A model generated the notes under the pieces. It saw nothing but the letters and a program-made list of their open reading frames with translations. It was not told the origin of the DNA and did not search any database. A DNA stretch of 64,000 nt, taken from NCBI GenBank assembly GCA_014338405.1, contig JTDE01000138.1:131740-195739 (forward strand). The letters run 5' to 3'. The translations under genes and the position numbers were made by a program. Source of the stretch: Paragonimus skrjabini miyazakii (Eukaryota > Platyhelminthes > Trematoda > Plagiorchiida > Troglotrematidae). This document shows, one piece after another, positions 11,100 to 24,282 of the stretch (positions are counted from its first letter, which is position 1; every line of letters begins with the position of its first letter).

Positions 11100-14000
11100 G
11101 GCCACATGTGTACTGTTCAACTTAACAACTCTCCAGTAAATAACGTTCCTCACTAACAGTAAATAAGAACTTCGAGAGACAATACCAACGTTAATTTTAT
11201 TCATTCTGTGTTGACTTAATCCAGACGATGGAAGGAATGCAATACAAATTATGGCAAACCTACCTTTTCCAAATATGTGGTTCAATAATAAGTCGAATCT
11301 CTTTTAACCTCAGCCGTACAATTTAGCATAAAGTTGAACAACTATTCGTCGTATGAACTGTACCATATATGCTTAAGTCAATACTGCGTAACCACGGCTA
11401 CAATGAATTAAATGAATTATTTTCTCAGAATGTAATGGCGTTATTTGGACTGGTGAGTTAAAGCTTCACTTCCACTCTGCAACTCAGGACACTGCCATGA
11501 TGAAGCTTGGGAGTTATGGTTTCTCACAGAACACAAACAGTAGTCATTTTGACAACGGTATGTTAGGTTCCAAAACGAAAGTTTGTCAAGTACATTAACT
11601 AATCCTCATAAATGCGTCGACCAGTTCAGTTGTGAGTACTTCTCTCTCCCGTCTACCATTTTGTCGTTTTATGTCTATAGTGCTCACAGCATGACATCTT
11701 CCGTTTCGACAGGTTCAAAACTCTTAATGTCCGTTGTCTGCGTTTAGGTGTCCGAACCGTACTGATAATCTGCCATTTCAACTGATTGATGGACGTGGTG
11801 TGTGCCAGAGATCAACACAATGAAACATTCGACTAATCTCAGCTGTCACTGTGCGTGAGTGGCTACGGGAGTATCTTGTGCATCCCAGGTGTTCGGTTAC
11901 TTTTCAACTACACAACGATCTGTCATGTCAGTTTATTAAAGCAAATGACCCAACTCTATGGGGAAATGATGACTTATGAAATAGCTGTCTGCAACGAACG
12001 AAGTGAACAAGGCTGATTCCGGCAGTCTTTCAACTTCTGGTGTGGGGATATAGTGTTGCTGGGACACTAATTCTGTTTCCCACTTCAGCCCACAATTTAG
12101 GTGGAATTGATTTACTAATTGGACACTTGGTAAGAAATTTTTCTGTATAAATGTTGCATTCCGAGTTTTGCCGTTACTGAATGAAAAAGCAAAAATCTTC
12201 ATTCCCGTCAAAATATGGTTGGCGCTTCTTTTTACAAAGGAAACTGTGTTAAAGGTTAAAATAAGGTATGACAAAAATACTCTGCTTTCAACAAAAAAAA
12301 TAACTACATGTCTGAAACCAGTTTGCAGGGTTAGCTGTACCGGAAAACAACTGTTTCAATCGCAATTACTCGCTTGAAAACAGTCTTAGTAGATACATTG
12401 ACTGGATTGTCTGAGATAATCGTATGATCGTAAAGGTCATGCAAACAAAATGTCAAAGTGGTCACCGATTGTGTGGACTGAGTTAAAAACAGTCGTACAG
12501 AAGTACATTTATTCTGCTTGCCTAAGATTAGACAAACAGGAAGTTGTACACTATTTATTGATGCGGGAAACGACTATGGATTAGTACGAAAGAATAGAGT
12601 CCAATGTGATAATATTAACGCCCTTAGCGGTGAAAGCGCCACAATTTATTTAAAATTGGTTAGCAGAGAAAATATCACTGTGCCGTTTCGCAGTACGTTA
12701 TAAAAACTCGCTGCCTCTCAACTTAACAGATCATATCGGGCCATAGGCTACTAAAATGACCAAAGAGATGTCTAATTATTTTCAGTTCCAATCTTTTTCT
12801 GTTTCCATTTACTGATTCATCTGCGAGTTATTTGTGCCCTTCATCTCATGTTTCATGAAGCCTACAGATTGGTGCAATTTCGGCCAGTAAACACATGTCA
12901 CTCATCCAATCATATTTTGTAAACTTATAATATCATCTAGGATTCTGAAACACACACGGCTTTCGTACACTTCCTGCAAATGTTATGGTCGCTTACACAG
13001 ATCAACCAATAATTCCATTGAGTCTGAGATAAACGGCACAAATAACTTGCAAATAAACCATAAACCACAAATCTTTCTGTTTCATTCAGACAACAAACCC
13101 GGTTGTTTTGAAACGTACATTGATGATGAACAACATCTAAGTTGAACGTCTAGTCGATTCCAAAGTCAAATGGAAAAACGCAACGCACAATCGAAATATC
13201 AGAAAAATTTTCATGCATATCAACTGAGAGGTTTTAAGTTCAATTTAGTCAGCATTACAGGTTTTCATGTCACCATCCTAACCAAATTCCCGGTCACTAA
13301 ATGTACATGTCTGACAGAACGCTGTTTCAGTGTGTGTTTAATGTTCGGTGCTGATGGGATTGTGCAATAGTAGCTCTATTCACTTCCATTCACCTTTCCT
13401 TTACTTCTGTAAACTGACCAGCACAATTGTTACTCGTCCAACACAAAGACAGGAGTTCATGAACAAAGATCTTTTGTTTTTGTGCGACCACTTACGAAAT
13501 TGTGAACATAACTAACAAAGACTTCAATGTTTGCTAGTTTGCCTTCCAGACTATACGCCTGTGCAGGTGGGTGACCTTATGTTCTGCATCACGCACCTCC
13601 GAGCGAACATCTTTGGAAAATATGGCCGACATTTCAGTGAATACTTAAGTCATGGCTTATCAGTAGTTTACACCTTTAAGCTGCTCAAATGTTATAGTTG
13701 ACTTAGGGGATAGGGAAGAACATCTTTTCTGCACACAAGCTAGGGCCACAATCACCAGACGGCGCTGCTAAGTTAGCTGTTTGCTGACCGGAATATTTCC
13801 GCCTACCCCGAAAAAACGTACCTTCGTGATCCAATAGGTAGTCATTTTGCTCTGCACTACGTGACACAGGGCAAGTAGACCACTAAGTGGCGAACCATTA
13901 GAATGAATTTTTGAACTAAGTATCATTTCAGATGCCTTGCTTGGCGGGCGTCCACGTAGGGAGGCAAACCATTGCGTCTGATGCAAGAATGGACCAGAGG

Positions 14001-16420
14001 CACACCGGTGGATCATAACACCCAACACGACATTTACAAAATCTGTTGTTCGCTTACTTCACCGAAGGTGTGACACAGGGTTCATGCACTTTTAGGATAG
14101 AGGATAACATTGTGAACTACAATCAGTAGGGTAGGTGGACGAGGAGTCGAGATCATGACAGGTATGACAGTGATGGAATACAATAGGAGTGTAATACGAG
14201 TCTTGTTATCCGTAGGTAACACAGTCTGCCATGGATGCGAATGGTCTGCCGACAGTGTCCGAAAATTATTTCAAATAGGGCACATTTCTATATACAATGC
14301 TGACGAAGGAACTAGACTTTATACCGAAGTCTAGCACCCGCATACGAATCGGCTTTCTTGTTCGATATATCGCACAGTGTTCGGATGATCTGGATGTGAC
14401 CTTGACAAAAGAAATGATTATGTCTGCCATTTTTTGCTCAACAAGCGCTTAACCCCGTTGGCGTGTTTTCCGTTGTGATCAGTCTCTTAAAAGTTAACGG
14501 GAGGCACAGAACATCGTGAACAATATGACGACCACTAAGTACAGTCAACAATCATGCTCTGCAGGTACGCACAAAAATTTCGTCCTGACATAGTTTGGCA
14601 TTTAGGTTGGGAACGTTTCACCACCAAATATAGAGATATCATCAGTGCGTAAGTATTTCATCGAATAGACTTGAGTGTGGCTTGAATGCCGAAGAGTGCT
14701 GAAGACCCACGTGACACAACAAATACAAGAAAAAGAAATGATAGAATTAAATACAAAGTTAAGGGGAGCATGAAGCCTCACAAAAGAGGCACCCGTGATT
14801 TCAGTTCCGCATCAGTTCGAACAACCTTTGCAATAACTGGTCAGTATTGTTCCCAAGGCTTTCTTCAGCAAGCCCGTCACGCCCCAGTGAGGAAAAGGTC
14901 TTCATCTATCGAACTAATGTCGTATACTGACCACCTGTTTATTATTTCCACCCTAAACCATGTCGCGCACAGAGCGGGTGACACCACAAACCACGGTTTA
15001 CTATTCGTGAAAAGGGCCCGGCAACTTCTGGAGGTGTAGTGGAATCAGTAATCTTATCGGCCCGTTAGACTTATTTATCTTATATGTTGACGAACTGTCC
15101 AATCACGTTTTCAGAAAAAACGGTCCCAGATTGTTATCATGTTAACCGGATGAAAACTACTGCGTTATATTACGTGACGACAAATTTTGATGCAGGTGTG
15201 TTCTGGCACCTGACAAAGTGTAAAACTTTGACCAGCGTAGGTGCAGTCGAGTGGGAAGACGGCCTGTTCATCATGAATTGGTGTCAGTCTGTGAAGGGCT
15301 AGAGAAACCAAAATCTTTGATGTAATTGGACTCAGCTCTACCCTTCGTTGAGTATAGTAAATGTTACGGGGATCCTTTGTGGAGATGGCGATTTTTGTGG
15401 CGGCGGTTCACTCACATAAGATGATTTCTTTGCCCGACAGCTTCAGTATCGAAACTGTTAACTCCCAAATTAAAACGCAGCCACCACTCCTAAAGAGGGC
15501 TGGAGAAAGTACACCCGGGTGGGGTGCCTTGTAACGTTTTATCATCCAGGCCGTTTTGGTCTGGGACACGATGTCCACCACTCACGGAATAAATACACAT
15601 GTTGCCGCAGAACGTCTGTGAAAAGTGTTTTACCCAGAGTGGTTTTTAAGATGAACGGCCGCAACGGTTATCATCCTTATAACTTTGTTATCCTGGTTTC
15701 AATTCTATCCTCACTGAATTACATTGTCATTTCCACGGTATCTTTCACGGTATCTTTGATGAAGAGTTTATCAGACATGATGCAATGGCGTGCTCTTCAC
15801 ACACACATACGATAATAAACCCCCTTACGTTACTCACAGTCAACCATATCCACAATCTTCATTGCAGCTTGAAAGCCTCTCTTTTATTTGGAACAGACAT
15901 CCCTAATTTAGGGTGTCCGCGTGCATTCGTCCGGATTCACTGCAATCTTGTCAGCCTGGCGATTCTTATCAGGCTACCATATGTCATGCGAACGAAATAC
16001 CTAGATTAGTGGTATTGAGCAGCAGATTAACCAAGCAGGTAGAACAATGCTCTGGGCATCAAGTGTTGATGCAAACAAGCGTTTGTGACTGGAGCCTCTC
16101 AGTAAGCATCGGGACTGTGAAACTAACGGTTGATAGCGCCATTACCGTTCGAATCAAATCAGTATGTGTCAGCTAGAAGGTCCCATCACTAAGCAGCATA
16201 ATTCAATTGTTTTCAAGAAGTCGGCTACAGTCGAATTTACACTGTATCTCTTTCTTCGAATATCATGTAGCTGACAATGTATTTTACACACTTTTCAAAA
16301 GGCGTTTGCTATTACTGATGTCCAATAAACGCAGTTACTCTGGTCAACTATCTCGTCTAGATTCCGGGTTCTTGGGGGTACAACCGTGGTGATAAACGAA
16401 ATGATCTTTACGTAAGCTAA
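11100..16420. other. 5.3 kb with no recognisable gene or repeat
   Basis: Frames of up to 117 codons (14686-15039 plus; 11936-12274 minus) show no recognisable domain or codon pattern. Nothing here is supported as a gene. Confidence 0.4.
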
Positions 16421-16424
16421 ACTT

Positions 16425-16655
16425 CAACCACAATCAGTTGCCGCTATCACACTTCCACGGAATTTTCAACCAGCTCGTTTCGAAAAGAAGCACTGTACTG
16501 AGGTTTCTCTCTTGTTAGAGATCGTCAGTAGTGCATATCCTTGTCACGGTCGAGATTGGAACTCCGGTCACGCATTTATGAAACAACCATGTTGAGTACT
16601 ACTCCAGTGAACTCATATTAAGCACGACTTAACCATCATAGATGAACACTCAGTC
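16425..16655 (-). repeat. SINE-A copy, diverged
   Basis: Reverse complement of the family: tail CTTCAACCACAATC, body GTTAGAGATCGTCAGTAGTG, B-box region GATTGGAACTCCGGTCACGC and an A-box remnant near 16600-16615. Several small indels separate it from the copies at 9915 and 25220. Confidence 0.75.
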
Positions 16656-16841
16656 ACATCCGTCATCATCTTTCTAGTTTAAATGGTCTCAACTTCAGTT
16701 TATCATGTCTCGGTTAACTGGGTCCATGCGCGCTAAATTACTGTACTCTGTGCACCCGGCGGGACCACGTCCTCTCATTATAAAAGATCTAGCCGATCTC
16801 TGTGTTTAGCTTACCCATGCGCACATTAGCAGTGTGACCTT

Positions 16842-16903
16842 GTTCACCGCTGAAACCCAGTCACACCCCTTGGGACGTTTTTTAAATTGACATCGAGACA
16901 TAT
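16842..16903 (+). repeat. Short fragment related to the inverted arms at 31.3-36.6 kb
   Basis: TTCACCGCTGAAACCCAG followed by CCCCTTGGGACG and TTTAAATTGACATCGAGACA matches 35921-35978 of the right arm (and its mirror in the left arm) in order. This indicates that at least part of the arm sequence is a dispersed repeat. Confidence 0.55.
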
Positions 16904-18470
16904 TGAACTGAAAAATGCATAGAAAAACAACCAAACCGTACTAAAGCTGGGAATATTATTCATGGTCGAGTCTAAGGTTTAACCTCTCCCATAGTTGTCA
17001 CATTCTCTTGGGAACACTACAGAATATAACGAAAAAGGACGCTCTTAGGGGATGCTATTGAACAAAATTGCCACTTAAACATTTGCTTGCAAAGCGCAAT
17101 ACAGTATCATAGATGCCATAAGGTACACATAATATGTTTGTATATATGCATACTAGGTATTTTTGAAAACGGTATCAGACTACACATTAACTTTCGTGGA
17201 ATGTGCAACAGCAGTTTTCTCAAAGCAGCAATGTAGCAAAATGGGTGAATACATGCACATGATGCGTAAAATGTTATTTACCTTAAATGATGTTATCCTA
17301 AGAGTTTAAGATGCCGTTGTCTTGGTATCCTTTATCAGCGAAAACATGAGACGGGATGAGCCACAGACTGTTTCCTCAGGCGTGATCTGCTAACCTCACC
17401 GGAACAAGTGACACATCAGATGAGGTTGGCCATCAGCTGATATCCATGACAAGAATACCCATACAAAACTTATTCACACAACTAAGATGGGTCTTGCTAA
17501 ATAGTCGGAATAGTCACATATTTATACAACGATCTATTGTGCGACCTTTTAACATCCACTCAGTCCGTTGCCGTACTCTTCGGAAAAGCGACTGGTGTGA
17601 CGTTAGGTGGTTCACTTTATTTGAGTGACTGGGCTATTTACGTACTGTATACACAGTATTCAGCTAAGGTCTGTTGGAATCGAACTTGGTCCTGCTAAAT
17701 ACCTTTCTGGAGTTACTCTTGGCTTACTATTTCGCAAAACAGCTTTCTACACGTCTTCTTGTGACAGATGCACAAGCCTGTTTATACGCCTCTCGATTTA
17801 CAGTTTTTTCCCTACATCGGTCATTTCTGGAGAGCAGAAGACTCCATCCTTCCAAAAGGATGGACTGTGTGAGCGATGTCATTACACCTGTTTGTCTTGT
17901 AGCAATATGCTACTATTGCTAAACCGTTTATCACAAAATGGACTGCTAACGCGCCGTAAACTAACTGTTGTAGCTTAGTTCTCATCACACAGCAACTAAG
18001 TATTTATCAAATGAAAGTGGCCTTCATTGAATATGCAACTAACTCACACGAGGGTTGTGTACTCTTTAGCGACAGATCAAAACAACCCCAGCTTGTTGGT
18101 CAACTAAATGGCTTCTGTGAACGAGATTTATTCATCTGCAATATCGTCCTCTCTCTCACTAGATATGTCCATTAATTCTATTATATGATAATGTGGCGCT
18201 AAAGGCAATTTATACACTTCAGCTTTGTAGCCTGACTGACGTATCCATCCAGTGGTTGTTTGTCCTAGGACATGTTCTCTTGTAAACAGTCTACCTGGAA
18301 CTTGTCGTAAAAACTGAAGAAGCTGTGCATTTTCTCAGCTTCCTATTTAAAACACAGGAGTTGTGATTGCTCTGTTTTTTGCACTTATATATCCCAGTGG
18401 AGTCACTGACCTTGTACTCGTACACTTTTGCTTCTTGAAACCATTGAGATATCCGTTCGTTCAAATCAAA

Positions 18471-18492
18471 GTATATATATATATATATATGT
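18471..18492. repeat. (TA)n microsatellite
   Basis: An uninterrupted run of alternating T and A about 20 bases long. It has no associated gene. Confidence 0.9.
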
Positions 18493-19221
18493 CCATCGTA
18501 AGCAGACAACCGGTATCGTTCTCAGGTTCAGCAGCAACCGTCCAGTAAGACACATGAAAGACTGTGTGTGAATATTGTTTTAACTTGCATACACGTACTG
18601 ACATCCAAACTTAGAAGACAAGAACCGGAACATCTGTTCGAACTGTTTATCATCTCTCATCATAAAGGCATCTATCACAAGGCCGACAGGAGCCGAACAC
18701 ACATGACAAAAACGCGAATGACATATATTCAGTACACATCTGAAAAATCTCAAAGAATACTCCAGCCACTAGGTCATCTAGGTACCACATAGGCCGAACT
18801 CAACATTCCCTTCAGCTTTAGTGAAGGCCAAGGATCGTATGGAACCACATGAACACTTTGGCGTGTTCTACGCGATTCCAGGTCTCAGGCGTGGGAAGGA
18901 CAGGCAATCAGTTGTGTACACGCGTACACCTACACAAATTATTGACGCGACCAGCCGACTCCAGTTTACGACTATGACATCACGGCGCAGACACAGCTCA
19001 CGAGGTCAACACGGATCATTCGAAGGTGGTTGTGCAAGCAAAAATGAGAGGGGAAAGGGTTGTACTGGAAGTTGCATATTCCTGGAACTCAGTTAGTCGA
19101 CACATAGAGGTAGCCGGCCACCATACCAGCATCACTGACCCTGAAACGATAGACAAGCGAAGTCAGATCGACAGGAGAACACGATAAGCGGCAGGAAAAT
19201 CTCATTCTGACACTCAGTTAT

Positions 19222-19440
19222 TTCAGGTAGAATATCACTCACATTTGATCGCCACCCTCACATTCAGACAGACTTTCCAGGCAGCGCTACTAACGAGCTA
19301 TAAAAAGAGCGAAACTCGAGTCCAGTGCTCCTTTTCTAAAGGGACTGTCTGAGTAGTCTATCTGAATGGAAAGGCTGCGATCAGTTGTGTGATCAACTTA
19401 CAATTAACCAGATCCCCGACTACCCATCAGTACCCCTTTA
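19222..19440. repeat. SINE-A inverted pair (minus tail 19222-19285, plus body and tail 19290-19440)
   Basis: The left piece is a reverse-complement tail (GAATATCACTCACATTTGAT). The right piece is a plus-strand body (GAGCGAAACTCGAGTCCAGT) with the full tail ending in CCCGACTACCCATCAGTA. The tRNA-like head is missing from both. Confidence 0.7.
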
Positions 19441-22300
19441 TGTGTTTGACAGCGGATTCTAGTGTGGATTCAAAACGTTTCACTCAGTCGTTCACCACTA
19501 ACTGCTTGCTTCCACTAATTATTATAGCATACATGCATATATGTGATCCGATTTTCAGTATAGACACCTGCATTTCTTTGGCATGCTATTTTTGAAGCAC
19601 TTGGTGTTTGTCATTTATAAGTCGCGCTGCGCGCGAATGCACGCCTCTTGAAAACCGCATCACTACCCAATCGAACCGCTCTCGTTTTAGTTCAAACGTC
19701 AGGTTTGTTCGGTCAATCGATCTGGTGCGGTTTGACCATTAGTTTTTAAGTATTGCTGTCCGATTTGACCCGGCCTCGTTGTCAGTCATGGAACTTAAGA
19801 AGCATACTTATTTGACATTAATAAAGCCAAATTCCTTGAGTTGACGGTGAACAGTAGGAAAGTATAGAGGTTATAGGCTTTTCCAGTTACTTCTTTGTGC
19901 ATGATAACGGAAGGTAGATGACAGACGGCCACTTGAGTTAGGTTATTTCACGAGTCTACTCACGATCTAATAATTAATGACGCAACGAGAACCTGACAGA
20001 AAATTGTGTCGGACCTTACAGGAATTGAAAGATGGCTGACTGAAATATCCAGAACATGCAGTGTATACTCTCAATTAGGCCATTACTGCTGTGTTTGATT
20101 ATATATGAATCAAGGCGGAAAGAGTTGAAACTAGACCGCTAGGGGTTTCACGACAGCAAGATGAACAAGAGTGACACACAGTGTCACTCTTGGGACACTG
20201 TTAATCTGATTGTTGCCAGGGCGTTACATATTGAAAAATGGTTGCTGCGACGGTCAGCCCTCTAGCATTTTATTTTCTAAATTCAATGTAGGGGGAGCGA
20301 TCTCAGTGTTACCTCTATCCTGTCATCTCCGTATCTGCGCTTTGCAGTAACCGATTAACTTAGACATTAAACAGATCGATGTTATAGGCCAGCGAAAGAT
20401 GACGTAAAAGGAAATAAAGCAATCGGAACATGAAGTTGGTGACTAAGTTTGTAGTAAGCAAAAACAGCTGAACGGCCACCACGATGAAGGCTCCAGAATG
20501 GCGGATTGTTAAATGACGACATAAAGAAACCCAACTGTCAAACAGTTCTTCAGACCTTGTCTAACAGCAAAGTTGAAAGTGTTCTAGGTATTTGTACACC
20601 AACAAACGACCGCCCAACCGACTAACAACTTGTTGGTCCTCAAAATCCACATCATACAGATAACGTAAGACCACCCGACCGTGTTTCTTGTCCTGTAGTA
20701 ATGCATCCAGTTCCACACACGGGGACACATTGTGTCGTATGTTATAAGACGAATGTAGAAAGCTCGATTTCTTCAATTTACCAGGCGCTTAGCTCATCAA
20801 CAGAACACCAGACACATGCTCAACAATGTTGTGTTGATGTGCCCAAAAGCACTCCTGTCACAATTTTATTCTCAACCTACAGTTATGCGATGTCCTTCGC
20901 AGAATGGACTGTGCTTCTCAGGCATGCAGCTAATGTTGCTTTCACTGTACCCTTTTCTGACCTTTGTAGCAAAACACACTAGCAACAACTTTTGCTGTAG
21001 TGAACGAAGGATTTTTCGATCCGAACCCTTCTTAGAAAACCTTAAAATGAGCGTATGTTTTGTTTCTACTTGTTACCGACAAGCGCTTCAGTACCTAAAG
21101 GGTCAACACGAAGAACGACTTATTCAACACTCACCCATATCATGACAGTTATCACGCATATATTTTTGAGTTCCTTTTTACCAGGACACTTATTGGTTCC
21201 TCCAAATCAATGAGGCTCTCATGTCATTCAAAGACATAATTTGTATATGGTTTTGTTCAGAAATATCTTCAACCATTCGTCATCTTACTCCGGATTCATT
21301 ACGGTCTGAATACTTGGAAAAGTTTGGTTAACCTTTTCTGTCGCAGTTTTCCCTTGTCAGTTTAAGAAATATCACAAGATTTTTATGAAAACATGGTCTT
21401 TTCTGGCCTATTGGAGGGACATGTTTTTGCTAGGTACACCGTCGAAGTCCAGCTAATGGCATACATACAGCTTGTTAGCTAGTTCGTAGAAAGTCATAAT
21501 AATCTGACCTTCCTAGACCTAACCGAAGTATTGTTCACTTCCATAACGAGAGCCACATACACATTCCTGTATGGTCACATCCGAAAGCTATAGTCTTCGG
21601 TACTCGCTCACCTAGATATAACTTTAGTAATTCACGAAACCATTTCTTCGGAGCTCACTGAAATAATGATGTGTTACAATGTAAGTCTCTTTGTTACTTG
21701 CTTATTTTTCGTCAGCCTCGATTTATTTCAACTGTTTCAAAACTGCTAATTAGCTTTCATCATTCCTAAATGTATTGTCATTAAAAACCGAGATTTTGCT
21801 GTTCAGAGCTTATGATATAAACTCTGGACTTGACTTAACTTTAAGTCTATCCTCCTAGGAATGCACCTTCACGTTTATTGATAGACTGGTCATTTCAGCG
21901 ATTAAGTGCGGCCATTTATTTTGATATATATGTTTTACAAGTGGGTAAAAATTGCATTATGGACTAGTGAACTGAGACTAACAAGATGTTAGAATCAGAC
22001 TGTGAAATACCACTTTTCAGCTGTGTTGTATGCTGAAACATGCCGAATGTGGATAATATATCATGTGTTTTACGTTTAGTTCCCCACAGTTCATAATTCT
22101 TCAGTTAAAACTTCATATGCAAGGCTCAGGTGACTTGACTATATTTTCACTGTATCTCCAGCAGACAGAACAAACAATTTTGGTGAAATGTCTGTGACTC
22201 TTCTGTCATTCCGCGCGTCATCTATCATATGACCTCCACAATGTTGCATTCAGATGCGTGTGCTCGCACACTCAACCACGAACCCAGTCCACAGTTTGGA
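19441..22300. other. No gene recognised apart from the hairpin at 20166
   Basis: Frames of up to 109 codons (20816-21145 plus) and 71 codons (20561-20776 minus) have no recognisable motif. Base composition is AT-rich throughout. Confidence 0.4.
20166..20192. other. Perfect 12-bp stem hairpin
   Basis: CAAGAGTGACAC, loop ACA, then GTGTCACTCTTG. All 12 pairs are perfect. It is not the histone mRNA 3' stem-loop, which has a different sequence, and no flanking gene was recognised. Confidence 0.75.
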
Positions 22301-22327
22301 TGCCGAACGATCAAATGGATCACCTTC

Positions 22328-22405
22328 CTCATAATTATCAACAGAACAACCGTGATCCTGACCAGAAGACACTGCGGCTGGGGTGCTGTTCATTTCAGTA
22401 GTGGC
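22328..22405 (-). other. Candidate exon, unassigned
   Basis: On the minus strand a pyrimidine-rich tract (TTTCTTTCTTCTGGG) leads to ATTCCAG ending at 22406, a good splice acceptor. The frame that follows begins ATTEMNSTPAAVSSGQDHGC and stays open to about 22250. A GT donor is possible after the codons for NYEE, near 22328. No family was recognised. This is a splice-signal call only. Confidence 0.25.
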
Positions 22406-22802
22406 CTGGAATATCCCAGAAGAAAGAAACGATATGAGAAAGTTTAGAAAAACAAATAAAAGACGACTAGACACATGAATCAGAATTTGTCTGAATGCAG
22501 ATAATCCACTGTCTGCGACAAATCGCCATCTCGAATAGTGTTCCTAATTGGCGGTTTGAGTGATCACGAGGACCGCAGCCACGCACGCGACACCTACCCA
22601 ATTTGCTCAATGAAGCGGTCAGAATCTTCATATTTCTTGACCACGTTGTTGTTTGAATGCCACGCGGTTTTACCTAATTGTTGGTGGTCACTATATAACG
22701 CCCGGTACGGCAAACGCTAAGCTGGTATGCAGAGTACGTAACCCAACCTTCGAGGGCGGTGCAACGTGCTTAGTTGACTAGTTGACTGCGTATACTGAGC
22801 GT

Positions 22803-23125
22803 TTCGGAATACGTGCCGGCGAACGGTCGTCTTGCTCACGCGATCAGTTCACTTAATGTGGGCCAATTGGTAGAGACAACGATGGTCAACCACAGCAAAT
22901 CTGCTTATAACTCCAGTGCAAAAACGCCACGTTTCCGAACCACAGGACAAAATAGAACACACACAAGCATTATATACCATTCCGCTCAGCGATAACCGAA
23001 CGAATCTTCGATGCCATAGATGACGCAGGTTGACAAAGGCATCCCGTGTATTTGCTCTCCTCGCTGATATCTCATCAGTAATATTACAGGCTGACGAGAT
23101 AATACAGAGCAATTTGCTTACGAGT
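22803..23125 (-). pseudogene. LINE reverse-transcriptase C-terminal fragment
   Basis: The minus-strand frame reads NITDEISAR, then AFVNLRHLWHRR, RLSLSGMVYNA, SILSCGSETW and VVDHRCLYQLAHIKW. This is the conserved region after the polymerase domain of many flatworm LINEs, with its usual order (LRHLW, YG-ETW, DHRCL). The element is truncated at both ends: polymerase motifs upstream and the 3' end are absent. A stop follows within about 5 codons of the last motif. It is a dead fragment. Confidence 0.75.
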
Positions 23126-23286
23126 GCTTTTCGGTAGGCGTTCTTTACACTCTACTTGTCCGAATGTCAGTTACGTATGTTGCATTTACGAGGTAATGAT
23201 CTCTGGCCAAATGACAAAACAAAACCTGCATGTACAAAAGCATGATCCGAGTCCAAGTGGTAGCCCCAAAATGTACGACAGTCCTT

Positions 23287-23475
23287 GACAGTGTGGTGGC
23301 ACTTCTAACTGACTGCTATGTGTGGTGGAGTGCAGCCAATCGTGTACGCCATATCTGCATTGGCCAATCAGATTGTTCGACACTGACCTATATCTATAGT
23401 ATCCACAACAGACTAGATGAGATGTTGTGTGGTGTAGTGAATATACATCTTGCTCTGAACATGACTTGTTCTACA
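23287..23475 (+). mobile_element. Probable gypsy 5' LTR, right end
   Basis: The segment ends TTCTACA at 23475. It is followed at once by TGGTGAC (23476-23482), the start of a primer-binding site of the tRNA-Trp type that gypsy elements of the CsRn1 group use, although only the first bases fit. A gag frame begins 22 bp later. The left end near 23287 is a guess, and no second LTR was found in the window. Confidence 0.45.
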
Positions 23476-23504
23476 TGGTGACAGAGATGAAGAACCCAGA
23501 CTGA

Positions 23505-24010
23505 ATGGGTGTGAGCCCAATGGCGGGACTGAATCTCCGACCACCGCCCCAGCTGAACATGAATGAAGTTGAAGGACTCCCAGAAAGATGGAAAATGTGG
23601 AAGTTGCAATTTCAAGATTTCCGCACGCTAGCTCGACTATCGTCAGCCGAGAAGGAGTTTCAAATGGCGATGTTTCGACATGCCATTGGAGAACAGGCTG
23701 TCCGCTGCATTAATACATTTCCGTATGAAGCAGACGAAGACCCAGAAGACTGGGAAAACGTGATGAAGAAATTAGAATGTTGTTGTTTGGGATTTATGAA
23801 CGGCACTTTTGAGAGATATAAATTTGATTGCCGCGTCCAAGAACCAGGAGAATATGTAGATCAATTTGTTCAAGCTCTGAGATCCATGGCCACAACCTGC
23901 GGTTTCTGTAACTGAATGCATGACAAACTGATCAAAGATAGGCTAATTATCGGAATAAGGAATGGCAATTTGGCCAAAAGAATGCTGAGGGATCCGCAGT
24001 TGACGCTCAA
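23505..24010 (+). pseudogene. Ty3/gypsy gag fragment
   Basis: From ATG 23505 the frame runs 136 codons: LPERWKMWKLQFQDF, AMFRHAIGEQAVRCINTF, then ERYKFDCRVQEPGEYVDQF and ALRSMATTCGFCN. This is the capsid-type gag of gypsy elements. A TGA at 23913-23915 replaces a residue, and reading resumes in the same frame with KLIKDRLIIGIRNGNLAKRM, LRDPQLTL. At about 24010 the gag stops abruptly against an integrase piece on the other strand. The zinc knuckle, protease and RT that should follow are absent. Confidence 0.75.
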
Positions 24011-24282
24011 CCAAAGTCCTTGATATGACTAGTCATGCCTGGCCAGTATACGGTATCCTTAGCGAGTCTTGTACAACTACGCACACCGAGGTGCGAACGG
24101 TGTATTTCTTGCATAGTGAGTTTTCTGGCAGCTCGGGGAATAACCAAACGTTCTCCACGGAACACAAGACCGTTTTCTGTGGCCAACTCATCCCGGACCT
24201 TGAAATAAGGACGAATGATTTCACTCACTTGTCGTGCACTGCCGGGCCAGCCGTTTCTGATTTGCTCTTCGAGCTTCTCCAT
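24007..24282 (-). pseudogene. Ty3/gypsy integrase zinc-binding region, fragment
   Basis: The minus-strand frame has LEEQIRNGWPGSARQVSEII, NGLVFRGERLVIP, then EIHRSHLGVRSCTRLAKDTV and YWPGM. This is the HHCC-type integrase N-terminal domain that lies between RNase H and the catalytic core. The histidine pair is visible; the second cysteine pair and the DDE core are missing because the piece ends at the junction near 24010. It is open throughout (91 codons), so the break is recent or fortuitously clean. Confidence 0.75.

Noticed and set aside
17837..17900. Plus-strand CERCHYTCLSC resembling a furin-type cysteine repeat
   Set aside because: Only eleven residues fit. The flanking sequence lacks the rest of the pattern and no clean exon borders were found.
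18821..19096. Possible Penelope-like GIY-YIG endonuclease start (KAKDRMEPHEHFGVFYAIPG)
   Set aside because: The cysteine after IP and the GIY/YIG-type residues are absent and the rest of the frame does not follow the family. Too weak to list.
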